A stretch of DNA of 64,000 nt from Hyunsoonleella pacifica (lineage in GTDB: Bacteria > Bacteroidota > Bacteroidia > Flavobacteriales > Flavobacteriaceae): contig NZ_SIRS01000006.1 of NCBI RefSeq assembly GCF_004310335.1, forward strand, positions 98,297 to 162,296, in the 5' to 3' direction. Each line of letters begins with the position of its first letter. The stretch's first letter is position 1. The position numbers and the translations under genes are program-made. The notes below the pieces were generated by a model, which did no database searches, was not told the DNA's origin, and was given only the letters and a program-made list of their open reading frames with translations. Shown here piece after piece: positions 1-10,027 of this stretch.

Positions 1-827
1 AATTTGGAGTACCACAATTAGGTATTGTAGGTGCAGCTTATGGCACATTGGCTTCTAGAATTATAATGGTTGGTTATTTATGGTTTTTATTAAAGAAAGA
101 TGAAAATTCTAGATATTACGTTTCTAGCATAAAGTTTTTTGTTTTAGAAAAGGTAATGCTTAAAAAAATATTCAATTTAGGTTTCCCAAGTGCAATGCAA
201 ATGTTTTTTGAAGTAGCAATATTTACTGCTGCTATTTGGTTAAGCGGTTTGTTAGGCAAGAACCCGCAAGCAGCTAATCAAATTGCTTTAAACCTAGCTT
301 CCATGACGTTTATGGTAGCTATGGGATTAAGTGTTACAGCTATGATTCGTGTGGGTAATCAAAAAGGGTTAAAACAATATAAGGAGTTACGACGTATAGC
401 ATTTTCAATTTTTTTATTTGGATTAATTATAGCGGTTAGTTTTGCTGTTTTATTTTTAATATTTCATAATCAATTACCAAAACTATATTTAGATTATAAT
501 GATGTTGAGAATGCTTTAGATAATATAGAAGTACTAAAAATTGCAGCAAAGTTATTGCTTGTTGCAGCAGTTTTTCAAATAAGTGATAGTATTCAAGTTA
601 TGGTTTTAGGGGCATTAAGAGGATTACAAGATGTAAAAGTTCCAATGCTATTATTATTTGTAGCATATTGGGTAATTGGTTTTCCGGTTTCATGGTTTTT
701 AGGAAAAGCTGATGTCTATGGTAGTATAGGTGTTTGGATTGGATTACTGGCAGGATTAACTGCAGCAGCAATTTTATTGTATATTCGATTTAATTTTTTG
801 ACGAAAAAGCTAATTTTGCTAGAATAA
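1..827 (+). CDS. MATE family efflux transporter, C-terminal part
   Basis: The reading frame is already open at base 3, so the gene begins before the window and only about the last 275 residues are present. The visible part has repeated hydrophobic segments with the MATE-type pattern G-[LI]-x-G-A-A-x-G-T-L near the left edge and a pseudo-repeat later (residues GSIGVWIGLLAGL). MATE proteins are inner-membrane, cation-coupled exporters of drugs and toxic organic cations; the substrate cannot be read here. It is followed 10 bases later by a small hypothetical gene in the same direction, so the two may be cotranscribed. The TTG at 48 is an internal codon, not the start. Confidence 0.88.
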   Translation, partial: FGVPQLGIVGAAYGTLASRIIMVGYLWFLLKKDENSRYYVSSIKFFVLEKVMLKKIFNLGFPSAMQMFFEVAIFTAAIWLSGLLGKNPQAANQIALNLASMTFMVAMGLSVTAMIRVGNQKGLKQYKELRRIAFSIFLFGLIIAVSFAVLFLIFHNQLPKLYLDYNDVENALDNIEVLKIAAKLLLVAAVFQISDSIQVMVLGALRGLQDVKVPMLLLFVAYWVIGFPVSWFLGKADVYGSIGVWIGLLAGLTAAAILLYIRFNFLTKKLILLE

Positions 828-837
828 ATTTAAATAA

Positions 838-1065
838 ATGACACTTCCAAAATTTATATTAGGAGATAATACAGAGTATCCAAATTCTATTTTTGTAATT
901 CACACTGAGTTTCCAAGATTTATTATTAATCTTGAAAATGATGAAGTGGAATGGTTTGAGGATTTTGATGCTGAAGACCAAAACGAATTAGCAACTGAGA
1001 CAGAAAATGCTATTAAACTAGCAACTGATTTTTATGATTCAGAAATAGCAAAATATGACGAATAG
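838..1065 (+). CDS. Small acidic hypothetical protein (75 aa)
   Basis: I do not recognise this protein. It is a 75-residue, strongly acidic, soluble polypeptide with no signal peptide or membrane segment; the C-terminal half looks helical and rich in Asp/Glu. It lies between the MATE transporter (10-base gap) and the PAP2 phosphatase (9-base gap), all in one direction, which supports it being a real translated gene in a three-gene unit. The codon use matches its neighbours. It may be one of the small conserved cytosolic proteins common in flavobacteria, but no function is claimed. Confidence 0.75.
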   Translation: MTLPKFILGDNTEYPNSIFVIHTEFPRFIINLENDEVEWFEDFDAEDQNELATETENAIKLATDFYDSEIAKYDE

Positions 1066-1074
1066 CTTTAATTT

Positions 1075-1644
1075 ATGATAGAGCAACTTTTAGAATACGA
1101 CACCGAACTTTTCTTATTTTTAAATAACCTTGGATCTGAACCTTGGGATACGCTTTGGTTGATAATAACTGATAAGCTTACATTTATCCCTTTGTATGCT
1201 ATACTTTTATTTTTACTTTATAAAAAGTTTGGAGCAAAATCATTATTAGTTTTTGTGGTTGTTGTAGCTTTAATGATAACGTTTACAGATCAAGTAACTA
1301 ATATGTTTAAAAGAGGTTTTGAAAGACCAAGACCCTGTGGTGTTTCAGACTTGGCAGATCAATTACGATTTATTGCTGTACGGTGTGGTAAATATGGTTT
1401 TTTCTCTGGGCATTCATCAAATTCTATGGCAGCAGCAGTTTTTGCAGGTTTAGCTTTACGGTCTTATTACAAGAATTTAATTTTTGTACTATTGTTTTGG
1501 AGTGCTATTGTAGCCTACAGTCGTATTTATGTTGGAGTACACTATCCCTTAGATATTGTTTGTGGCTTAACCTTTGGAGCCATTTCAGGTTTTCTGTTTT
1601 ATAAATTATCACAATACCTTTTAGAGCGATTTGTTAAGGTTTAA
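1075..1644 (+). CDS. PAP2 family phosphatase, membrane-bound
   Basis: This 189-residue protein has the three type 2 phosphatidic acid phosphatase motifs in order: K-x6-RP at residues 79-87, SGH at 111-113, and SR-x5-H-x3-D at 149-160, with His113 and His156 as the expected catalytic pair. Five or six hydrophobic segments place it in the inner membrane. Members remove phosphate from phosphatidic acid, undecaprenyl pyrophosphate or related lipids; which of these applies here is not visible. The 3' end overlaps the convergent meaB gene by 24 bases, so no terminator separates them. Confidence 0.92.
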   Translation: MIEQLLEYDTELFLFLNNLGSEPWDTLWLIITDKLTFIPLYAILLFLLYKKFGAKSLLVFVVVVALMITFTDQVTNMFKRGFERPRPCGVSDLADQLRFIAVRCGKYGFFSGHSSNSMAAAVFAGLALRSYYKNLIFVLLFWSAIVAYSRIYVGVHYPLDIVCGLTFGAISGFLFYKLSQYLLERFVKV

Positions 1645-2703
1645 AATAAGTTCAGCGGCAGCAAAAGGTGTAACTTCATTATTTTCAATAAGCCTTAATT
1701 GATTTTTAAGAGCGGTTTTTACATCTTCCTTACCAAAAAAGTCTGATTTCAATCGATTTTCAATAGTTTGAATGAGCCAATACTTATTTTGTTCATTTCT
1801 TTTTTTATCAAAATAGGTATTGCTTTTGGTAAGTTCTATGTAATCTGAAACTAGTTGCCATATACTAGTAATACCTTCATTATGTAATGCACTGCATAAA
1901 GCAACTTTTGGCGTCCATCCTGAAACTTTTTGTGGATATAAATGTAATGCTTTACTAAACTCAACTTTAGCTAAATTTGCAGCTTTTTTATTGTCGCCAT
2001 CGGTTTTGTTTATGGCAATAGCATCAGCCATTTCAATAATACCACGTTTAATACCTTGCAACTCATCTCCAGCACCAGCTAGCTTAAGTAATAAAAAGAA
2101 ATCTACCATACTGTGTACTACAGTTTCGCTTTGCCCAACTCCAACGGTTTCAATTAAAATAATATCAAAACCAGCAGCTTCACATAAAATAATAGTTTCT
2201 CTAGTTTTTCTGGCAACACCACCTAGAGAATCTCCTGAAGCGGAAGGACGTATATAGGCATTTTTATCCTTTACTAAGGATGACATTCTTGTTTTATCAC
2301 CTAAAATACTTCCTTTAGTTACAGAACTACTCGGGTCTATAGCTAAAACTGCAACATGTTTGCCTTGTTTGGTCAAATATTTTCCTAATGCCTCTATAAA
2401 AGTACTTTTGCCAACACCAGGTACTCCTGTTATACCTATTCTTATAGATTTGTTTGAATGTGGTAAACACTGCTTTAAAATCGTATTAGCTTGTTCCTGA
2501 TGCTTGGGGTTTGTACTTTCTATCAAGGTAATGGCTCTACTTAAATCTGTAGTGTTACGATTTAATATACTTTTAACCAACTTATCAGAATCCAACAATT
2601 TCGTACGTTTAGATTTAAACTTAGATGTAGAAGTTGTGTTAACTGTTTCAAAGTTAGAAACACCAACGGTTTGTTTTAAAGCTGTTTTTTTTCTGTTTGC
2701 CAC
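1621..2703 (-). CDS. meaB: MeaB-like GTPase, chaperone of methylmalonyl-CoA mutase (ArgK family)
   Basis: This G3E-family P-loop GTPase has a Walker A motif GVPGVGKST at about residues 93-101 and the family pattern DPSS.....G.ILGDK downstream. MeaB binds methylmalonyl-CoA mutase and gates loading and repair of its adenosylcobalamin cofactor, so the organism probably uses a B12-dependent propionate/succinyl-CoA route; the mutase genes are not in this window. At 360 residues it is slightly longer than usual, with a basic Ser/Thr-rich N-terminal extension of about 35 residues. An internal start would give a more typical length, but no obvious ribosome-binding site decides this. Convergent with, and overlapping, the PAP2 gene. 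Confidence 0.92.
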   Translation of the reverse strand: MANRKKTALKQTVGVSNFETVNTTSTSKFKSKRTKLLDSDKLVKSILNRNTTDLSRAITLIESTNPKHQEQANTILKQCLPHSNKSIRIGITGVPGVGKSTFIEALGKYLTKQGKHVAVLAIDPSSSVTKGSILGDKTRMSSLVKDKNAYIRPSASGDSLGGVARKTRETIILCEAAGFDIILIETVGVGQSETVVHSMVDFFLLLKLAGAGDELQGIKRGIIEMADAIAINKTDGDNKKAANLAKVEFSKALHLYPQKVSGWTPKVALCSALHNEGITSIWQLVSDYIELTKSNTYFDKKRNEQNKYWLIQTIENRLKSDFFGKEDVKTALKNQLRLIENNEVTPFAAAELILNLNKSL

Positions 2704-2803
2704 AAGTTAAGAGTATGTGTCTCTAAGATAGTATTTTATTTAGTTTTTTGTATTTACGAGAAGATAATTTAACAGGAAATACATTTTAATCTAGGAGTGT
2801 TTT

Positions 2804-3361
2804 TTATTGTCGTAATGGTACCTTGATACGTATATCGTCCCAAGCCATAGTCATGAACAGTTTATCGGTAGAATTATCAAAAGCTATAGTAAACTGTTCT
2901 ACGGTTGTATCTAGATTTTCTACAGGAGCTATATAATTAATAACATCAAATTGCGCCTCTCTAAGAGGTTTGTGTGTTACATGGTCTACACCCCAAGGGT
3001 ATTGTTTTGAGTTGAAAATTACCGTCCACGCAGTATCGTTTGGTATTGTCCAAAGTGTGTATTTTCCAGCTTGTATATAACCTTTACCTATTTTAAGAGG
3101 TTTGTTGGTTTCAAAAGTTGTAGCTTCATTTGCGCCTGTACGCCAAACGTCATTATAAGGTACTAAGGCTCCAAATATTTCTCTTCCCCGTTTTGATGGT
3201 CTGTTATAAAACACATTCAGCTTTAAGTCATCAACTTTAAAGGCTACATTCTTCTTTGGGCTTTTTCTTTTTTGGAGTCCGTCGTTAAAATATGAATATA
3301 TGCAAATACCAGCTGCAACTACTATTAATATGAAAATGATGCGCTTTAAAAAGGTATTCAT
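2804..3361 (-). CDS. DUF2911 domain protein, membrane-anchored
   Basis: The start at 3361 is preferred over an upstream in-frame ATG at 3463, because it places a hydrophobic segment (residues about 6-23) right after a basic N-terminus as a signal anchor; the 34 residues before it have no such character. The body carries the DUF2911 signature: N-R-P-S-K-R-G-R-E-I-F-G followed by VPY..VWRTGANEAT and a later WTVIFN. DUF2911 proteins are predicted envelope proteins of unknown function that are common in Bacteroidota. The protein is about 185 residues and is probably transcribed alone; the adjacent DUF2891 gene is divergent. Confidence 0.85.
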   Translation of the reverse strand: MNTFLKRIIFILIVVAAGICIYSYFNDGLQKRKSPKKNVAFKVDDLKLNVFYNRPSKRGREIFGALVPYNDVWRTGANEATTFETNKPLKIGKGYIQAGKYTLWTIPNDTAWTVIFNSKQYPWGVDHVTHKPLREAQFDVINYIAPVENLDTTVEQFTIAFDNSTDKLFMTMAWDDIRIKVPLRQ

Positions 3362-3611
3362 GAAATCTGAGGGTTTAATATGCGTAAAGATACTTGATGC
3401 TATAGTATTTGTGAAGTAGAACGTTGAATTATTTATGATTGTTGTGTCATTACATATATTCATTTTATGTAAATAAAAACAAACTAAAAAACAATGTCGA
3501 AAAGTAAGAAATTGATAAAATGCTTTCTGGTAACATTTTAAAAAACAAGTGCTTTTATTTTAAACTCAAATTGTTAATCCAATTAATTTCAATAATACCT
3601 ATCTTTAACTT

Positions 3612-4727
3612 ATGAAAGTATGCTACATATTATTAGTATTTGTATTGCTGAGTTGCAATACCAGAAAAAAGGAAGACAGTCCGATAGAAATACCTAGTAT
3701 TAATTCTGAAATAAGTACAAAAACACCAAAGCTAGATTTGGAACAAGCCAAAAAACTAGCAGAATTACCTTTACATTGTATCAATATAGAATATCCCAAT
3801 AAACTTTCGCAAACTTTGGGTAGTGACGAAGATTTAAAGTCTCCAATAATTTTACATCCAGCATTTTATGGTTGTTTTGATTGGCATTCAGCGGTACATG
3901 GGCACTGGAGTTTGGTAAGTTTGTTAAAATCTTTTCCTGATATTGAGCATGCAGAAGAGATAAAGAAACGATTACTTCATAATATTTCAAAAGAAAATAT
4001 AGAAGCTGAAGTATCCTATTTTAAAGGGAAACACAATACATCTTATGAGCGTACTTATGGTTGGGCGTGGTTGCTAAAACTAGCCGAAGAATTACATACT
4101 TGGGATGATAAAACTGCAAAACAGTTAGAAGCAAATTTACAGCCACTTACAAATTTGATCGTGGAAAAATATATAGACTATTTACCTAAGTTGAATTACT
4201 CATTACGAGTGGGCACACATACTAATACAGCTTTTGGGTTATCCTTTGCCTATGATTATGCCCAAACTGTTGGACATGATGGTTTAAAAAAAGCAATAAA
4301 AGATAGAGCATTATTTTTCTTTAAGAATGATAAAAATTGTCCTATATCATGGGAACCTAGTGGGAGTGATTTTTTATCACCTTGTTTAGAAGAAGCAGCA
4401 TTAATGAAGCGTTTGCTGCCCCTTGAAGATTATAAAGTTTGGTTAGATAATTTTTTACCACAATTGAAAAATAAAAATTTTAATATTGAAGTTGGATTAG
4501 TTTCTGATAGAACAGATGGGCATTTGGTGCATTTAGATGGTGTTAACTTTTCTAGAGCTTGGAATTTGTATAAAATAGCAGAAGATATACCTGAATATAG
4601 TCATTTAAAACATGTTGCAAACCAGCACATCAATTATTCGCTTCCAAGTATTTTTGGTGATGATTATATGGGCGGACATTGGTTAGGTAGTTTTGCTATT
4701 TACGCATTGAATGCTTCCAATTTGTAA
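3612..4727 (+). CDS. DUF2891 family lipoprotein
   Basis: The protein (371 residues) begins with a short hydrophobic stretch ending LLSC, a lipobox, so it is probably lipidated at Cys15 and held in the envelope. The DUF2891 signature HPAFYGCFDWHSAVHGHW lies at about residues 80-97, and further His/Trp/Asp-rich blocks follow, suggesting an all-helical, (alpha/alpha)6-like hydrolase fold. Family function is unknown. It is divergent from the DUF2911 gene and 88 bases upstream of the tricorn-like protease gene in the same direction, so it might share envelope peptide or glycan turnover, but that is inference from position only. Confidence 0.88.
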   Translation: MKVCYILLVFVLLSCNTRKKEDSPIEIPSINSEISTKTPKLDLEQAKKLAELPLHCINIEYPNKLSQTLGSDEDLKSPIILHPAFYGCFDWHSAVHGHWSLVSLLKSFPDIEHAEEIKKRLLHNISKENIEAEVSYFKGKHNTSYERTYGWAWLLKLAEELHTWDDKTAKQLEANLQPLTNLIVEKYIDYLPKLNYSLRVGTHTNTAFGLSFAYDYAQTVGHDGLKKAIKDRALFFFKNDKNCPISWEPSGSDFLSPCLEEAALMKRLLPLEDYKVWLDNFLPQLKNKNFNIEVGLVSDRTDGHLVHLDGVNFSRAWNLYKIAEDIPEYSHLKHVANQHINYSLPSIFGDDYMGGHWLGSFAIYALNASNL

Positions 4728-4815
4728 TTGTTTTTTGTTAAACATATTTTAATTTATACATATCTAAAGTACACAAGTTCTATTTTTACGGGAATAACTA
4801 AAATAACCCATAAAA

Positions 4816-7800
4816 ATGAAATGTACTTCAAGGCTGTTTACACTAGTTGCTCTAGTGTTTGTAAGCTTCGGGATGGCTCAAAACCCTTTAATTAATTTCC
4901 CAGCAATAAGCCCTGATGGGCAAACGATTGCATTTAACTATCAAGGTGATATTTGGACAGCAACTGTTAATGGTCAAAATCCAAAAAGATTAACAGTACA
5001 CGAAGCTTACGATACAAAACCTGTTTGGAGTGCAGATGGTAAGTCTATAGCTTTTATTAGTGAGCGATTTGGTAATAATGATGTTTATGTGATGCCAACC
5101 AATGGTGGGACTCCAAAACGAATAACATATCATTCTGCTAGAGATATTATTACCGATTACACACCTAATGGCGATATACTATTTTCTACAAGGAGAAATT
5201 TTGTGCAAGTAGAGCGTGAATATGAAACCCATATTGTAAGTGCTAGTGGAGGAACGCCAAAACGCTATCTAGATGCTACTGGTTTTGATGCAACACTCTC
5301 ACCAAATGGTAAATTCGTGGTTTTTGTAAAAGGAAGTTGTAGATTAGAAAGAGAAGCGTATAGAGGGCCTGCAAATAGAGATGTGTGGTTATATAATATT
5401 AAAAATGATAGCTATTCAAAACTTACCGATTATGATGGAAACGATTTTTATCCGCAGTGGGGAGACAACAACACAATTTATTTCCAATCCTCTAGAAGTG
5501 GTAAGTACAACATTTATAAGTTAACTATAAGTGATTCAGGTGTAAAGCAGGGAGACGTATATCAAATTACAAACTTCTCAGATATGGGGATTTTTTCATT
5601 TCAAATTAGTAGAAATGGAACTGATTTAGTAACTAATAAAGGAAACAGCGTTTATGTTATTAATGCAAATACCAAATCCCAAACAGAGGTTAAAATAAAT
5701 ATTGCTTCAGATTATAGATTCGACCCCGTTGTACATAAGACATACAGCAGTAATATTGATGATATTGCTGTTTCTCCAAATGGAAAACATGCAGCAATTA
5801 CTATACGAGGAGAGATTTTTATTAGGGAAACTTCAAAAGATAAAAAACGTACAGTAAATATAACAAAATCGTCTTTTAGGGATGGTAATGCAACATGGCT
5901 AAACGATAGTACAGTACTGTTTATTTCTGATAGAGATGGACAGAAAGATATGTATTTGGTAAAATCTGATAATGAAAACGAATCCGATTTGTTTAAAACC
6001 TTAAAACATAAGATAGAAAGATTAACTAAAACAAAAGATGATAAAAACAACTTAGTATTATCTCCAGATGGTAAATCTATTGCTTATACAGTAGGTAGAG
6101 GGCAATTGGTTGTTGCAAATATTGATAATAAGGGGAAAATGTCAAACACAAAAACGTTGCTAGATGGTTGGGCAACTGCGCGAGGTGTATCATGGTCTCC
6201 AGATTCTAAATGGTTAGCATATAGTTTAAGCGATTTAGATTTTAATTCTGAAATCTATATTCATCAAGCAGATAATAGCACTAAACCAGTAAATATTTCA
6301 ATGCATCCAAAACAGGATAGAGTGCCTGTGTGGAGTCAGGATGGAAAAAAATTAATGTTTTCTTCAAACAGAAATAATAGCGATTATGATGTGTGGTTTA
6401 CATGGTTAACCAAAGCAGATTGGGAAAAAACTAAAGAAGATTGGGAAGAAGATATTGATGATTCTAAAGAAAAAAATACGAAAGAAGATAAAAAAGCAGA
6501 CAAGGATAAAAAAGATAAAACTCCAAAAGTAAAACCTGTTGCTATAGATTTTGATGATATTCACGAACGTCAAGTCCAAGTCACGTCTTATGTTGGAGGT
6601 GAGTTCGGACAATTATTTTCTAAAGATTCAAAAACTATATATTATACAACAGGTAATGGTAGTAGAGGTAATGCAAATACAGATTCTGATTTGTTTAAAA
6701 TAAAATGGAACGGAGAAGATAGAAAAGCATTAACATCGAATAGTACACGACCATCAAATATTTCTATTAATAAAAAGCAATCAATGCTTTACTTCACTAA
6801 AAGAGGAGGAAGCCTTTCTAGTATTAATCTATCAAATGATAAAAGTGAATCATTATCATTTTCTGCAAAGATGGATATTGATTACAACAAGGAATCACAA
6901 CAAATATTTAATGAAGCTTGGAAGGCAATAAACGATGGGTTTTACGACCCTAATTTTCATGGGCAAGACTGGGAGAGTTTAAGAAAAAAATACGAGCCTT
7001 TAGCGTTAAACGCATCAACAAGGGATGATTTTCAAACTGTTTTTAATTGGATGTTAGGTCAAATAAATGCAAGCCACATGGGATTGTATCGTGTAGAAAC
7101 AAGAGAGGACCTTCAAAGTGAAAGAACAGGTTTGCTAGGAATAGAGTTTGAGCCAACTTCCAATGGGCATTTAAAAGTAGTATCGGTGGTATCTACAATG
7201 CCTGCAGATAGAAACGCGAGTCAAATAAATATTGGAGATATTATAACTTCGGTAAATGGAAACGATTTAGATAAATCCTCTAACGTTTACGAATTCTTGG
7301 AAGGTACAGCGAATGAAAAAATATACTTAGAAGTAGATAGAAAGGGAAATTCAAAAGAAATTATCATCAGGCCAAAGAGCAGTAATCGTGCAGAAAATTA
7401 CAATGCTTGGGTTAAAGCGCGAAAGCATTTAACTGATAAATATTCAAACGGACGTTTAGGTTACATTCACATCCAAGGTATGAACTGGACAAGTTTTGAG
7501 CGTTTTGAACGTGAATTAACAGCTGCGGGATTAGGTAAAGAAGGTGTTGTAATAGATGTAAGGTTTAATGGAGGTGGTTGGACTACCGATTATTTAATGG
7601 CCGTTTTGAATGTAAAACAGCATGCATATACTGTACCAAGGGGGGCAGCTAAAAATTTAGAAACAGAACATACTAAATTTATAAAAAATTACCCCTACAG
7701 TGAACGTTTGCCTCTAGCCTCATGGACAAAGCCATCTATTGCGCTTTGTAATCAAAATAGTTATTCTAATGCTGAAATCTTTTCACATGCTTATAAAAAT

Positions 7801-8052
7801 CTAGGAATTGGAACATTGGTAGGAATACCAACATTTGGAGCAGTAATTTCAACTGGAGGCACAGGTTTAATTGATGGATCCTATGTTAGAATGCCTTTTA
7901 GAGGTTGGTACGTAAAGGCAACTCAATCTAATATGGAGTTAGGTCCAGCAGTACCAGACATCATAGTACATAATAATCCTGATGATAAAGCTAAAAATAA
8001 AGATACGCAGCTTAAAAAGGCAGTAGATGAACTGCTAAGTCAATTAAAATAG
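4816..8052 (+). CDS. Secreted tricorn-like protease: beta-propeller, PDZ, S41 core
   Basis: This 1078-residue protein has a Sec signal peptide ending near FGMAQ (residue 22). Residues about 25-690 hold repeated D-G-K-x-[IL]-[AV]-[FY] blades typical of TolB/tricorn propellers. A PDZ-type segment follows at about 770-850 and a C-terminal S41 serine-protease core from about 870; NSYSNAEIF places the probable nucleophile at Ser984. A low-complexity linker of Lys, Asp and Glu at about 540-575 interrupts the propellers. Tricorn-type proteases degrade oligopeptides into short pieces; the signal peptide implies action in the periplasm. The domain order matches full-length family members. Confidence 0.93.
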   Translation: MKCTSRLFTLVALVFVSFGMAQNPLINFPAISPDGQTIAFNYQGDIWTATVNGQNPKRLTVHEAYDTKPVWSADGKSIAFISERFGNNDVYVMPTNGGTPKRITYHSARDIITDYTPNGDILFSTRRNFVQVEREYETHIVSASGGTPKRYLDATGFDATLSPNGKFVVFVKGSCRLEREAYRGPANRDVWLYNIKNDSYSKLTDYDGNDFYPQWGDNNTIYFQSSRSGKYNIYKLTISDSGVKQGDVYQITNFSDMGIFSFQISRNGTDLVTNKGNSVYVINANTKSQTEVKINIASDYRFDPVVHKTYSSNIDDIAVSPNGKHAAITIRGEIFIRETSKDKKRTVNITKSSFRDGNATWLNDSTVLFISDRDGQKDMYLVKSDNENESDLFKTLKHKIERLTKTKDDKNNLVLSPDGKSIAYTVGRGQLVVANIDNKGKMSNTKTLLDGWATARGVSWSPDSKWLAYSLSDLDFNSEIYIHQADNSTKPVNISMHPKQDRVPVWSQDGKKLMFSSNRNNSDYDVWFTWLTKADWEKTKEDWEEDIDDSKEKNTKEDKKADKDKKDKTPKVKPVAIDFDDIHERQVQVTSYVGGEFGQLFSKDSKTIYYTTGNGSRGNANTDSDLFKIKWNGEDRKALTSNSTRPSNISINKKQSMLYFTKRGGSLSSINLSNDKSESLSFSAKMDIDYNKESQQIFNEAWKAINDGFYDPNFHGQDWESLRKKYEPLALNASTRDDFQTVFNWMLGQINASHMGLYRVETREDLQSERTGLLGIEFEPTSNGHLKVVSVVSTMPADRNASQINIGDIITSVNGNDLDKSSNVYEFLEGTANEKIYLEVDRKGNSKEIIIRPKSSNRAENYNAWVKARKHLTDKYSNGRLGYIHIQGMNWTSFERFERELTAAGLGKEGVVIDVRFNGGGWTTDYLMAVLNVKQHAYTVPRGAAKNLETEHTKFIKNYPYSERLPLASWTKPSIALCNQNSYSNAEIFSHAYKNLGIGTLVGIPTFGAVISTGGTGLIDGSYVRMPFRGWYVKATQSNMELGPAVPDIIVHNNPDDKAKNKDTQLKKAVDELLSQLK

Positions 8053-8079
8053 TATCTTTAGTTTAAGAACTAACTTAAT

Positions 8080-9285
8080 TTGAATAAGCTTTTTAAATAT
8101 ATTGGTCCAGGACCTTTAATTGCAGCTGCTTTTATAGGTCCTGGTACAGTTACAGTATGTACACTTGCCGGGGTGCAATTTGGTTTTAATCTGCTTTGGG
8201 CTATGGTATTGTCAGTTGGTGCCACAATTATTCTTCAAGAAATGACAGCTCGTTTAGGGTTAGTATCACAACAAGGATTAGCTGAAGTCTTAACATCCGA
8301 GATAAAAGATTCCTTTTTTAAGTATATAGTTGTTTTTTTAGTGCTTTCAGCTATTGTAGTTGGTAATGCTGCTTATGAAGGCGGTAATATAAGCGGAGGT
8401 GTGCTTGGTTTAGAAACTCTTTTAGGAGGTAATAAAATTATTTTCAGTTTGTTAATTGGAGTAATTGCATTTGTTTTACTCTTTTTAGGTAACTATAAAG
8501 TTCTAGAGCGTGTATTAGTAATTCTTGTAATTCTTATGAGTTTGGCATTTTTAATCACAGCTATACTCACTAAGCCTGATGTTTCTGAAATATTCAAAGG
8601 TGCTTTTTTACCAAATTTTCCAGAAGATAGCACACTTCTTGTATTGGGATTAATAGGAACTACGGTTGTGCCTTACAACTTATTTTTACATGCTTCATTA
8701 GTTAAAGAAAAGTGGCATACTATTGATGATTTAAAATATGCAAGAAAAGATACATTTATAGCCATTACTTTAGGTGGAGTAGTTTCCATGAGCATCATTA
8801 TTTGTGGTGCTGCTATTCATAATTTAGAAGTGAAAAATGCGACTGATTTAGCGCTTGGGTTAGAACCTTTATTTGGGAGTTTTTCAAAGTATTTTTTAGC
8901 TATTGGATTATTTTCTGCAGGAATAACAAGTGCCATTACAGCACCACTAGCTGCTGCCTATGTAGCTTCAGGGTGTTTTGGGTGGGATACAAATCTAAAG
9001 TCCTTTAAGTTTAGAAGTATTTGGATGCTAATTTTAGTATTAGGTGTGGTTATAGCATCATCAGGATTTAAGCCCATACAAGTTATTAAATTTGCGCAAG
9101 TAGCCAATGGTTTGTTGCTTCCTATTATAGCTGTACTTTTATTATGGATAATGAATAGAAAGAAATTACTTGGAGTTCACAAGAATTCTGTTATGAATAA
9201 TATTTTGGGTGGATGTATTGTTTTGATTAGTTTGCTTTTAGCTGTAGCTGGTTTAAGTAAAGTATTTAATTTAAATGTGTTTTAG
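8080..9285 (+). CDS. Nramp-fold transporter lacking the metal-site residues, first gene of the pxp operon
   Basis: Eleven hydrophobic segments and the opening GPGPLIAAAF match the Nramp (SLC11) family, and TM6 keeps the P-x-N-L-x-L-H signature. The ligands that bind divalent metal in canonical Nramp are changed: DPGN of TM1 is G-P-G-T (residues 20-23) and MPH of TM6 is V-P-Y (197-199). The stop codon overlaps the GTG start of pxpA by one base. Bacillus subtilis keeps a related gene (ycsG) beside its ycsF-kipI-kipA cluster. I infer an inner-membrane carrier that may import 5-oxoproline or a related compound rather than metal. Translation starts at a TTG; a promoter-like TATCTTTA lies at 8053-8060. 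Confidence 0.85.
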   Translation: MNKLFKYIGPGPLIAAAFIGPGTVTVCTLAGVQFGFNLLWAMVLSVGATIILQEMTARLGLVSQQGLAEVLTSEIKDSFFKYIVVFLVLSAIVVGNAAYEGGNISGGVLGLETLLGGNKIIFSLLIGVIAFVLLFLGNYKVLERVLVILVILMSLAFLITAILTKPDVSEIFKGAFLPNFPEDSTLLVLGLIGTTVVPYNLFLHASLVKEKWHTIDDLKYARKDTFIAITLGGVVSMSIIICGAAIHNLEVKNATDLALGLEPLFGSFSKYFLAIGLFSAGITSAITAPLAAAYVASGCFGWDTNLKSFKFRSIWMLILVLGVVIASSGFKPIQVIKFAQVANGLLLPIIAVLLLWIMNRKKLLGVHKNSVMNNILGGCIVLISLLLAVAGLSKVFNLNVF

Positions 9286-10025
9286 TGAGAGAGTTTTCTA
9301 TTGATATAAACGCAGATTTAGGAGAAGGTATTGGTAATGAAGAACAGTTAATGCCTTTAATATCTTCTTGTAACATTGCTTGTGGAGGGCATGCGGGAGA
9401 TAAAAATACCATTAGAGAAGTTGTAAAGCTTGCTAAGGCATATAAGGTAAAAATTGGTGCTCACCCTTCATTTCCTGACCCAGAAAATTTTGGACGACTT
9501 CCAATGGAAATGCCTTACGCAGCATTATTTAAATCAATAAAAGATCAAATAAATACTTTAGTTGATATAGTAGATGAAGAAAATACAGTTTTACACCATG
9601 TTAAACCTCATGGAGCTTTATATAATAAAGCGGTAAAGGATGCAAAAATTGCAAATGTAATTATTGAGGTAATGAAGAGTATGCATTTACCTGTGTATTT
9701 ATATGTCCCCTACAAGTCAGTAATCGCAAGGTTAGCAATAGAGTATAAGATTCCTATAATTTATGAAGCCTTTGCAGACAGAAGGTATAATGATGATTTA
9801 ACCTTAGTTTCAAGATCAAAAAAAAATGCAGTACTTCATGATGAAGATGAGGTGTTTCAACATGTGTACACAATGATTTCTCAAAAAAAGGTAAAGTCTA
9901 TTTCGGGTAAAGAATTAGAAATAAAAGCCCATACATTTTGTATTCACGGTGATAATCCAAAAGCTATTGGATTGGTAAATAGATTAAAATACAGTTTGGA
10001 ATCTAAAGGTGTTAGTGTTCTTTAG
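9285..10025 (+). CDS. pxpA: 5-oxoprolinase subunit A (LamB/YcsF family)
   Basis: The 246-residue product starts with the family signature D-I-N-A-D-L-G-E-G followed by CNIACGGHAGD, and later has H-H-V-K-P-H-G-A-L-Y, all typical of LamB/YcsF proteins. PxpA works with PxpB and PxpC in the cytosol in ATP-dependent opening of 5-oxo-L-proline (pyroglutamate) to L-glutamate. Length equals the usual 240-255. The GTG start overlaps the stop codon of the transporter by one base, and pxpB begins two bases after the pxpA stop, so translational coupling of the operon is likely. Confidence 0.95.
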   Translation: MREFSIDINADLGEGIGNEEQLMPLISSCNIACGGHAGDKNTIREVVKLAKAYKVKIGAHPSFPDPENFGRLPMEMPYAALFKSIKDQINTLVDIVDEENTVLHHVKPHGALYNKAVKDAKIANVIIEVMKSMHLPVYLYVPYKSVIARLAIEYKIPIIYEAFADRRYNDDLTLVSRSKKNAVLHDEDEVFQHVYTMISQKKVKSISGKELEIKAHTFCIHGDNPKAIGLVNRLKYSLESKGVSVL

Positions 10026-10027
10026 TT

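Noticed and set aside
8080-9285. Ordinary Mn/Fe Nramp transporter (mntH)
   Set aside because: The TM1 and TM6 metal-binding residues are replaced, and the gene is part of the pxp operon, so a metal-transport name was not given.
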